DNA of 32,824 nt from Clostridia bacterium (GTDB lineage: Bacteria; Bacillota; Dehalobacteriia; UBA4068): NCBI GenBank assembly GCA_028709615.1, contig JAQVWQ010000004.1, positions 1-32,824 of the forward strand. Direction: 5' to 3'. The translations under genes and the position numbers were made by a program. The notes under the pieces are model-generated. The model was not told the origin of the DNA. It saw only the letters and a program-made list of their open reading frames with translations, and ran no database searches. Shown in pieces: positions 25,497 to 31,625 of this stretch. Position 1 is the first letter of the stretch, and each line of letters starts with the position of its first letter.

Positions 25497-26633
25497 TTGA
25501 AAAAACTTACAACCCTCTTGTTGACGGCTGTTTTGATTTTATGCGTATCTATGCCGGCTTCCGCCTATTGGGTTAAAGGCAAAGCGGCAATTTTAATTGA
25601 TGTTTCCACGCAAAAGGTATTATATGCCCAGCAAGAGCATAACGAATATCCCGCATCCGCTGCTTCGCAAATTATGACGGCCTTAGTGGCTTTAGAAAAA
25701 GGCGACCTGCAGCAGCAAATTAAAATGCCTGATAAATATACTTCTATCGGCAATGATTCTATTTATTTGGCTAAGGGCGAAATGCAAACCCTGGAGAATT
25801 TACTCTATGCTTTATTGATGCGCACCGCAAATGACGCCGGTTATGCAATTGCCGTCAGTTTGGCAGGCAGCGAAGAAAAATATGTGGAGTGGATGAACGA
25901 AAAGGCTGCCGAGCTTGGTATGAAGGACACCCATTATGTTAATGTCAACGGTTTGTATGACGAAAACGGACATACCTCGGCAGCAGATTTGGCAACCTTA
26001 ACAATGGCAGCTATGCAAGACGAGGTTTTTGCCAAAATAGTCGCCACCAGCAAATATGAAATCCCTTGGGAGAGCAACGATTCGACGAGGATATTATATA
26101 ACAAGAATCAGTTTTTAACCTCCGGCGCGGGTATTACGGGTGTAAAAATGGGCTATAATGCCGAGGCCGGCACTTGTTTGGTTACAACGGCTACGCGTTA
26201 CGATCATAAGCTGCTCGGCGTAATACTTAATTCCGAAGGCGTATATCACGAAATGGATGCTTTACTTAATTTTGGTTTAAATAAATATAAATGGGTTCAG
26301 GTCGGTAAGGCAGATGAGGTTTTATCTAATATGCCTGTTTTAAAAGGGCGCGAAAAAAATGTCAATGTGGTTTATGACGGTGATGCCTATATTGTTTTTG
26401 AGAAAGGCAAGGAAGAAGAGATAAAAGGCGTTATGGAGCTTTTTCCTCAGGTCACTGCTCCCGTTAAGGCAGGAGATAAAGTCGGCACCATGACCTTTAC
26501 GACCTCAACGGGAGAAGTACAGGTTTTGGATTTGGTCAGTGCCGCAGCCGTTGAGCGCTATACCCTGTGGCAGGTTTTAGATCGGGTTTTTTCTAAAATA
26601 TTCGGAGCCTTTACCACCGAAGCTTGGAAATAA
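25497..26633 (+). CDS. DacB/DacF-type D-Ala-D-Ala carboxypeptidase homologue, probably catalytically inactive
   Basis: 378 residues from TTG 25497, with ACGGAGG upstream. The signal peptide ends near PASA-YW (about residue 24). A peptidase S11 (PBP5-type) domain of about 240 residues is followed by the small C-terminal PBP5 domain. The fold is clearly conserved (AILIDVSTQKVLY, ENLLYALLMR, THYVNVNGLYDENGHTSAADLA, AGTCLVTTATR). All three active-site motifs deviate: after Ser54 the SxxK lysine is missing (SAASQ, 54-58), SxN is TAN (110-112), and KTG is KMG (217-219). The position before spmA-spmB matches Bacillus dacB-spmA-spmB, where PBP5* trims spore-cortex crosslinks. Inference: a pseudoenzyme with a structural, binding or regulatory role. 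There is no frameshift or decay elsewhere. Confidence 0.9.
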   Translation: MKKLTTLLLTAVLILCVSMPASAYWVKGKAAILIDVSTQKVLYAQQEHNEYPASAASQIMTALVALEKGDLQQQIKMPDKYTSIGNDSIYLAKGEMQTLENLLYALLMRTANDAGYAIAVSLAGSEEKYVEWMNEKAAELGMKDTHYVNVNGLYDENGHTSAADLATLTMAAMQDEVFAKIVATSKYEIPWESNDSTRILYNKNQFLTSGAGITGVKMGYNAEAGTCLVTTATRYDHKLLGVILNSEGVYHEMDALLNFGLNKYKWVQVGKADEVLSNMPVLKGREKNVNVVYDGDAYIVFEKGKEEEIKGVMELFPQVTAPVKAGDKVGTMTFTTSTGEVQVLDLVSAAAVERYTLWQVLDRVFSKIFGAFTTEAWK

Positions 26634-26653
26634 TCATTAATACGCATACCTAA

Positions 26654-26693
26654 CCCCCTTTGAGAATAATGATTGCTCAAAGGGGGATTTTTT
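26654..26693 (+). terminator. Terminator/attenuator hairpin that contains the spmA ribosome site
   Basis: A perfect 11-base stem (26654-26664 with 26676-26686), an 11-base loop, then ATTTTTT directly before the spmA ATG. The 3' arm, AAAGGGGG, is also the only Shine-Dalgarno of spmA. Folding would both favour termination and hide the ribosome site. Confidence 0.82.
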
Positions 26694-27278
26694 ATGTTTA
26701 ACGCCTTGTGGCTCTTACTAATCGCTGCGGGGATCACCGTAGCTGCGCTCGGCGGCAATACGGAGGTAATCGGGGCTGCGGCCTTTACGGCTTGCGGCGA
26801 TTGTGTGAGCCTGTGTCTAAGCCTGGCAGGGCTGATGGCTATGTTTATGGGAATAATGCAAATAGCGGAGGAGGCGGGCCTTGTGGCCGCTCTGGCGCGG
26901 CTTTGCACGCCGCTTCTTGCCAGGCTGTTTCCCGAAATCCCTAAGAACCATCCGGCTTTTTCGGATATTGTCATGAATTTTGCCGCCAACTTGCTTGGTA
27001 TGGGCAATGCCGCTACTCCCTTTGGCCTTAAAGCTATGGAGAAACTACAAGAATTGAACAGCAAGAAGGGAGAGGCCTCTCCTTCGATGATAACATTTTT
27101 ATTGCTTAACACCTCCTGCGTAACGCTTATACCCTCTATGATAATCGGTTTACGCGCCGAAGCAGGCTCTTCTTTCCCCGAAGAGATTATCGTACCGACA
27201 ATACTGGCAGGTACGGCGGCCTTGATTTTTGCCTTGCTGCTGGATAGAGTATGCCGCAGGCTCTATTTTAAGAGGTAA
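26694..27278 (+). CDS. spmA: Spore maturation protein A (SpmA)
   Basis: A 194-residue polytopic membrane protein with nucleoside-recognition (Gate) type domain, needed in Bacillus for spore core dehydration. ATG 26694 is used; the Shine-Dalgarno AGGGGG is 7 bases ahead inside the preceding hairpin. Family motifs: LCLSLAGLMAMFMGIMQIAEEAGL, given here in part (GLMAMFMGIMQIAEEAGL), FPEIPKNHPAFSDIVMNF, NLLGMGNAATPFGLKAM and LLLNTSCVTLIP. It is followed by spmB after 4 bases. Confidence 0.95.
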   Translation: MFNALWLLLIAAGITVAALGGNTEVIGAAAFTACGDCVSLCLSLAGLMAMFMGIMQIAEEAGLVAALARLCTPLLARLFPEIPKNHPAFSDIVMNFAANLLGMGNAATPFGLKAMEKLQELNSKKGEASPSMITFLLLNTSCVTLIPSMIIGLRAEAGSSFPEEIIVPTILAGTAALIFALLLDRVCRRLYFKR

Positions 27279-27282
27279 GAAG

Positions 27283-27816
27283 ATGATAGAGGCATTACAG
27301 AGTCTTTCCCGCTGGACAATGATTTTTTTATTGTTTTTTATCCCTTTGGTTGCCTGGCTGCGCGGAGTCAATGTTTTTCACAGCTTTGCCAAGGGTGCGG
27401 CCAAGGGCCTGGAAGTGGTTTTGCGAATTTTCCCTTACCTATTGGGGATAATGATTGCCGTCGGAATTTTCCGCAGCTCAGGAGCCTTAGATGCGCTCTG
27501 CCAAGCTTTGCGCCCCTTTTTGGCCTCTGTGGGCGTTCCGCCCGAGGTGCTGCCGCTGGCTTTTCTCAGACCCCTATCGGGCAGCGGCTCCTTGGGCTAT
27601 TGCGCTCAACTGCTTCACATTTACGGCCCCGACAGCTTAATAGGTCGAATTGCTTCTGTTATGCAAGGCAGCACCGATACAACCTTTTATATTTTGGCTG
27701 TGTATTTTGGCTCAGTGGGCATTAAAAAATATCATTATGCGCCGGCAATCGGTTTAGCTGCCGATTTCTGCGGTTTTACTTTGGCGCTGGTGGTCTGTAA
27801 GATATTTTTTACCTGA
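27283..27816 (+). CDS. spmB: Spore maturation protein B (SpmB)
   Basis: A 177-residue membrane protein of the same Gate-type superfamily as SpmA, its obligate partner in spore dehydration and heat resistance. ATG 27283 follows AAGAGGTAAG; a start at 27229 lies inside spmA and lacks a site. Motifs: FHSFAKGAAKGLEVVLRIFPYL, given in part (AAKGLEVVLRIFPYLLGIM), LRPLSGSGSLGY and VMQGSTDTTFYILAVYFGSVG. No terminator is seen after it; the rluB promoter begins 4 bases after the stop. Confidence 0.95.
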   Translation: MIEALQSLSRWTMIFLLFFIPLVAWLRGVNVFHSFAKGAAKGLEVVLRIFPYLLGIMIAVGIFRSSGALDALCQALRPFLASVGVPPEVLPLAFLRPLSGSGSLGYCAQLLHIYGPDSLIGRIASVMQGSTDTTFYILAVYFGSVGIKKYHYAPAIGLAADFCGFTLALVVCKIFFT

Positions 27817-27820
27817 TTTC

Positions 27821-27848
27821 TTGTTTTTTTTATTTGGTATGGTATAAT
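27821..27848 (+). promoter_or_regulatory. Strong promoter of the rluB operon
   Basis: -35 TTGTTT (27821-27826), a 16-base spacer, -10 TATAAT (27843-27848) with an extended TGG just ahead. It lies about 43 bases upstream of the rluB start. Confidence 0.78.
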
Positions 27849-27891
27849 TTTATTATATAAATTAATCTTTTAAAATACGGAGGCCTTCAGA

Positions 27892-28626
27892 TTGGACGAA
27901 AACCAAGGCGAAAAACTGCAAAAGGTGATTGCCGCGCATGGGCTGACCTCACGCCGCGGCGCGGAGGCTTTGATTAGAGCAGGTAAAGTAACGGTAAACG
28001 GACAAGTTGTCACAGAACAGGGGCTGAGAGTAACAAGCCGTGATGAAATTCGTGTCAACGGTGAGCTTTTAAGCGTTAAGCCGTCTTTACGCTATATTTT
28101 GCTGCATAAGCCTGCCGGCTGGATTACCTCAATGGCTGACGAAAAGGGCCGCCGGACGGTCTGCGATTTACTGACCGATGTACCGGAACGGGTCTATCCG
28201 GTTGGCAGGCTTGATTATGATACCAGCGGCCTTTTGCTTTTAACAAACGACGGCGAGCTGGCTAACCGGCTGACGCATCCGTCGCACAATGTAGAAAAAA
28301 ACTATTCGGTGCTCATAAAAGGCAAAATATCCAACGAAGCTATCAAAAAACTGCGCGATGGAGTTGAACTGAGCGACGGCCAAACCTCGCCTGCCAAGGT
28401 GCGCCGCCTGCGTGAAAAAGAGCAGGGTTCAATTATCGAGATCACTATTCACGAGGGGCGTAACCGTCAAATACGGCGTATGGTCGATGCTGTGGGCTAC
28501 GAGGTCATTCATCTCAAGCGCATAGCCTTGGCTAACTTAAATTTAACCGATCTGCCTTTGGGTAAATACCGCGACTTAACCGATAAAGAGCTGGCATTAT
28601 TAAAACAAATAGCAGGTATCAGATAG
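27892..28626 (+). CDS. rluB: Ribosomal large-subunit pseudouridine synthase RluB-type
   Basis: Isomerises a uridine of 23S rRNA helix 80/89 region to pseudouridine (RluB/RsuA class). 244 residues. The N-terminal S4 RNA-binding domain (about 8-60) has LTSRRGAEALIRAGKVTVNG. The catalytic motif is GRLDYDTSGLLLLTNDGELA with catalytic Asp108, followed by EGRNRQIRRMVDAVG. Start is TTG 27892 behind ACGGAGGC. In Bacillus it also follows spmA-spmB. Target assignment as RluB rather than RsuA rests on context and family, not on a decisive residue. Confidence 0.92.
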   Translation: MDENQGEKLQKVIAAHGLTSRRGAEALIRAGKVTVNGQVVTEQGLRVTSRDEIRVNGELLSVKPSLRYILLHKPAGWITSMADEKGRRTVCDLLTDVPERVYPVGRLDYDTSGLLLLTNDGELANRLTHPSHNVEKNYSVLIKGKISNEAIKKLRDGVELSDGQTSPAKVRRLREKEQGSIIEITIHEGRNRQIRRMVDAVGYEVIHLKRIALANLNLTDLPLGKYRDLTDKELALLKQIAGIR

Positions 28627-28635
28627 GAGCATAAG

Positions 28636-29151
28636 ATGGATAATTTAGGTTTAATGCAGGTTTATACCGGTAACGGCAAAGGTAAGACAACGGCTGCAAT
28701 CGGTTTGGCTGTACGAGCCCGCGGGCAAAACAAATCCGTTGCTTTTATTCAGTTCTTAAAATGTCGCGAAAACTACGGAGAAACCAAAATCTTAGAGCAA
28801 ATCGGCTGTAAGGTGCAATGCTTTGGCAGCAAGGGCTTTATTATTAAAGGCCATATCAAGCAAGAGGATATTGATTTAGCTAAATCAGGATTAAAAGCGG
28901 CTCAAGAAGCTCTATCTGTTTATGATATTGTAATTTTAGATGAAATCAACAACGCGCTTGATTTCGGTTTGCTGAGCGAAAGCGAGGTCGTGCGCGTTTT
29001 GGCCGACAGAAGGGAAGGCTGCGAGGTGGTTTTGACAGGCCGGGGAGCAACTGCCGCTTTATTGGCTGTCGCCGACTTGGTTACGGAAATGCAGGAAATT
29101 AAGCATCCTTATCAAAGCGGTATCGGCGCCAGAAGAGGCATAGAATATTAA
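28636..29151 (+). CDS. cobO: Cob(I)yrinic acid a,c-diamide adenosyltransferase (CobO/BtuR)
   Basis: Transfers the 5'-deoxyadenosyl group from ATP to cob(I)alamin or corrinoid precursors. 171 residues, family length. P-loop TGNGKGKTTA (11-20), IQFLKCRENYGETKIL, IVILDEINNALDFGLL with the Walker-B-like Asp-Glu, and VVLTGRGA. No other cobalamin gene is in the window, so it may serve salvage of imported corrinoids. It starts 10 bases after rluB and ends 10 bases before the next flavoprotein gene. Confidence 0.93.
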   Translation: MDNLGLMQVYTGNGKGKTTAAIGLAVRARGQNKSVAFIQFLKCRENYGETKILEQIGCKVQCFGSKGFIIKGHIKQEDIDLAKSGLKAAQEALSVYDIVILDEINNALDFGLLSESEVVRVLADRREGCEVVLTGRGATAALLAVADLVTEMQEIKHPYQSGIGARRGIEY

Positions 29152-29161
29152 GCGAGGTTTT

Positions 29162-30409
29162 ATGAAAAAAATTATAGTTATCGGCGGCGGTCCGGCGGGA
29201 ATGATGGCGGCTATTGCGGCCGCCCAAGCGGGGGCAGAGGTTGCTTTATGGGAGCGTAACAGCTCCTTGGGCAACAAACTGGCAATTACTGGTAAAGGTC
29301 GTTGCAACATTACCAATAATTGTTCTCCCTCTGAGTTGATTAATAACATCCCCAATAACGGCATGTTTTTGTACGGTGCTTTTTCTCGTTTTAATTCTGC
29401 CGATACGATAGATTTTTTTACTTCTTTGGGTGTAAAACTAAAAACCGAACGGGGCAGGCGTGTTTTTCCCGTATCCGATCAGGCGGGCGAGATTGTCAAG
29501 GCTTTTGCACAGCACTTAAACAGCTTGGGGGTAAAAATTTTATTCAATAAGCGGGCCAACAAGCTTTCTGTGCGCGACGGCGCTGTTGACGGTGTTTACG
29601 ACGAAAAGGATCAGCTGCAAAAGGCCGATTCCGTAATTATCGCCACAGGCGGCAAAAGCTATCCGGGTACGGGCTCCACAGGTGACGGTTATCTGCTTGC
29701 CGAGCAAAGCGGCCATACCGTTACCCCTCTTTATCCTGCTTTAGTGCCCTTATGCGCATCGGAGGATTGGCTGGACGAGCTTTGCGGCCTCAGCTTAAAA
29801 AATGTTGAGGTTTCCGCCTATTTAAAAGAAGCAAGCGGCAATGAAAAATTGCTGGGCTCCGAATTCGGAGAGATGCTCTTTACTCATTTTGGCGTGTCAG
29901 GCCCGATCATCTTAACTCTGTCATATCAAGTGTGCAGAGCCTTGGCTTCAGGCTCTGTTATCTTAAAAATCAACCTCAAGCCGGCTTTAACTTACGAGCA
30001 GTTGGACGAACGACTACTGCGCGACTTTAATAAATTCAGCCGCAAGCATTTGGCCAATGCTTTAAATGAGCTTTTGCCAAAATCATTAATTCCCGTCATT
30101 ATTCGCAAAAGCGCTATTGCCTGTGATAAACCTGTCAATCAAATTACCAAAGAAGAAAGAGCCGGGCTTTTATCCTTGTTAACCGCATTTCCGGTTCAAA
30201 TCAGTAGGCCTCGTCCCTTAAAAGAGGCCATAGTGACGGCTGGCGGAGTGTCCGTTAAGGAGCTTTCACCCAAGGATATGTCTTCAAAATTGGTTAAAGG
30301 CCTGTTTTTTGCGGGAGAAGTAATTGATGTTGACGGTTATACGGGCGGCTATAATTTGCAGGCGGCATTATCAACAGGATATCTTGCCGGTATCGGTGCG
30401 GCAAAATAA
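29162..30409 (+). CDS. NAD(P)/FAD-dependent oxidoreductase, HI0933/BaiN (YhiN) family
   Basis: A 415-residue flavoprotein. The N-terminal dinucleotide-binding motif is IVIGGGPAGMMAAIAAAQAG, followed by LGNKLAITGKGRCNITN, the family's hallmark GGKSYPGTGSTGDGY and the C-terminal flavin motif GEVIDVDGYTGGYNLQAALSTG (given here in part as EVIDVDGYTGGYNLQAA). Relatives include BaiN, active on bile-acid intermediates in gut Clostridia, but most members have no known substrate. I would not assign bile-acid activity from this alone. It has no terminator behind it, and the tRNA promoters start 25 bases after its stop. Confidence 0.9.
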   Translation: MKKIIVIGGGPAGMMAAIAAAQAGAEVALWERNSSLGNKLAITGKGRCNITNNCSPSELINNIPNNGMFLYGAFSRFNSADTIDFFTSLGVKLKTERGRRVFPVSDQAGEIVKAFAQHLNSLGVKILFNKRANKLSVRDGAVDGVYDEKDQLQKADSVIIATGGKSYPGTGSTGDGYLLAEQSGHTVTPLYPALVPLCASEDWLDELCGLSLKNVEVSAYLKEASGNEKLLGSEFGEMLFTHFGVSGPIILTLSYQVCRALASGSVILKINLKPALTYEQLDERLLRDFNKFSRKHLANALNELLPKSLIPVIIRKSAIACDKPVNQITKEERAGLLSLLTAFPVQISRPRPLKEAIVTAGGVSVKELSPKDMSSKLVKGLFFAGEVIDVDGYTGGYNLQAALSTGYLAGIGAAK

Positions 30410-30433
30410 GCGCTAAAAAATCAAAAATAATAC

Positions 30434-30462
30434 TTGACAAGACAGCTTGTTTTGCATATAAT
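30434..30462 (+). promoter_or_regulatory. Consensus promoter P1 of the tRNA operon
   Basis: TTGACA (30434-30439), a 17-base spacer, TATAAT (30457-30462): a full match to the SigA consensus, about 100 bases before the first tRNA. Confidence 0.88.
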
Positions 30463-30515
30463 TAAAGAGCTTGCTGTTCACGACAAATTACGGCAGGATT
30501 TTTAAAAAAAAGGCT

Positions 30516-30544
30516 TTGACAAGTGAGAGATTTTGTTGTATAAT
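30516..30544 (+). promoter_or_regulatory. Consensus promoter P2 of the tRNA operon
   Basis: TTGACA (30516-30521), a 17-base spacer, TATAAT (30539-30544): again a full consensus match, 14 bases before tRNA-Val. Transcription should start about 30551, leaving a leader of only about 8 bases. Confidence 0.9.
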
Positions 30545-30558
30545 CGTGTTTGTGCCGT

Positions 30559-30634
<76 letters not shown>

Positions 30635-30642
30635 AGCTATAC

Positions 30643-30719
30643 GGAACTGTGGTGTAGCGGTCTAACATGTCGGCCTGTCACGCCGAAGATCGCGGGTTCG
30701 ATTCCCGTCAGTTCCGCCA
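30643..30719 (+). tRNA. tRNA-Asp (anticodon GTC)
   Basis: A 77-base cloverleaf: acceptor GGAACTG with CAGTTCC, anticodon stem TCGGC/GCCGA with loop CTGTCAC (anticodon GTC), discriminator G, and encoded CCA. Confidence 0.97.
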
Positions 30720-30722
30720 AAC

Positions 30723-30798
30723 GCCTTGGTAGCTCAGTCGGTAGAGCAGGGGACTGAAAATCCCCGTGTCGGTGGTTCAATTCCGCCCCAAGGCACCA
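30723..30798 (+). tRNA. tRNA-Phe (anticodon GAA)
   Basis: A 76-base cloverleaf: acceptor GCCTTGG with CCAAGGC, anticodon stem GGGGA/TCCCC with loop CTGAAAA (anticodon GAA), and encoded CCA. It begins 3 bases after tRNA-Asp. Confidence 0.97.
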
Positions 30799-30804
30799 AA
30801 GCTT

Positions 30805-30879
30805 GCGGGTATAACTCAGCGGTAGAGTGCGACCTTGCCAAGGTCGAAGTCGAGGGTTCAAATCCCTTTGCCCGCTCCA
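30805..30879 (+). tRNA. tRNA-Gly (anticodon GCC)
   Basis: A 75-base cloverleaf: acceptor GCGGGTA with TGCCCGC, anticodon stem CGACC/GGTCG with loop TTGCCAA (anticodon GCC), and encoded CCA. Last of the array; the terminator begins 4 bases later. Confidence 0.97.
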
Positions 30880-30883
30880 AAAA

Positions 30884-30921
30884 ACAGTGCAAAAAGCTTT
30901 ATCTTTTTGCACTGTTTTTTT
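30884..30921 (+). terminator. Intrinsic terminator of the tRNA operon
   Basis: A perfect 13-base stem (30884-30896 with 30903-30915), a 6-base loop, then six T. It isolates the tRNA operon from the sigma-factor gene. Confidence 0.95.
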
Positions 30922-31002
30922 ATATTAAAATATACGAGATTAGATATATAATTTATTTAGCTGTTTGCTTATTTGCGGACAGTTTAAAATATTGTGAGAT
31001 TG

Positions 31003-31032
31003 TGTAACCTTTTACTATACTTTCCCTCTATA
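31003..31032 (+). promoter_or_regulatory. Probable ECF-type, self-recognised promoter
   Basis: TGTAACC (31003-31009), a 16-base spacer, CTCTATA (31026-31032). The AAC-containing -35 and the spacing fit promoters recognised by ECF sigma factors, and it stands about 20 bases ahead of the ECF gene. Autoregulation is the usual family arrangement; this is inferred, not shown. Confidence 0.5.
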
Positions 31033-31052
31033 CAGGTGAAGGAGGTGTTTTG

Positions 31053-31625
31053 ATGGATGATAACAAGATAATTGAGCTTTTCTTTGCTCGTGATGAAACT
31101 GCAATTAAGGAAACTGCATATGCTTATGGCAAAAAATTAGAGTGCTTATCTTATGGCATTCTAAAAAATATCGAGGATGCCAAAGAGTGTATAAATGATA
31201 CTTATTTAAAAGCATGGAATACCATACCGCCCCAAAAACCCACTTATTTTTACGCCTTTATTGCAAAAATATGCAGGCATTTATGCTTTGGAAAATTAGA
31301 TTATAAAAATGCTCAAAAGCGAAATTTTGAGGTTGTTAACCTTTCAGATGAATTGATGTGCTGTATTCCCGACAAACTCTCTGAAATAGAACTTGAAGAT
31401 AAAGCCATTGGAGATATTCTGACAGCCTTTTTAAATACTTTATCTGAAGATAACAGACTGATATTTATGCGAAGATATTGGTATTGTGCCTCAGTTTCCG
31501 AAATCTCAAAACATTATCATATATCGGAAAGTAAAGTTAAAACCTCACTCCATCGCACACGAAAAAAACTAAAAGCCTATTTAGAAACGGAGGGGATTTT
31601 TGTATGGACGGAAAAGATTTATTAA
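31053..31625 (+). CDS. ECF-type RNA polymerase sigma factor
   Basis: 190 residues from ATG 31053, behind a strong GAAGGAGGTG site; the TTG one codon earlier is unlikely. Sigma region 2 is at about 8-85 (NIEDAKECINDTYLKAWNTI, then FIAKICRHLCF) and region 4 at about 125-182 (LSEDNRLIFMRRYWY, VSEISKHYHISESKVKTSLH, RTRKKLKAYL). It resembles a class common in gut Firmicutes, encoded with a single-pass membrane protein, presumed anti-sigma, as here. Codon use is visibly AT-richer (more AAA, ATA, TTA) than the genes before the tRNA array. The end overlaps the next gene by 22 bases, implying translational coupling. Confidence 0.92.
   Translation: MDDNKIIELFFARDETAIKETAYAYGKKLECLSYGILKNIEDAKECINDTYLKAWNTIPPQKPTYFYAFIAKICRHLCFGKLDYKNAQKRNFEVVNLSDELMCCIPDKLSEIELEDKAIGDILTAFLNTLSEDNRLIFMRRYWYCASVSEISKHYHISESKVKTSLHRTRKKLKAYLETEGIFVWTEKIY

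Noticed and set aside
26634-26653. SigE-type promoter (CATACC at 26645-26650) directly before the spmA hairpin
   Set aside because: Only part of the -10 matches and no -35 is found at proper distance.
30637-31007. Open frames across the tRNA array (30637-30912 minus, 30726-31007 plus, 30471-30665 plus)
   Set aside because: They lie on top of four well-formed tRNA genes; such antisense or overlapping frames are recurring artefacts of tRNA sequence.
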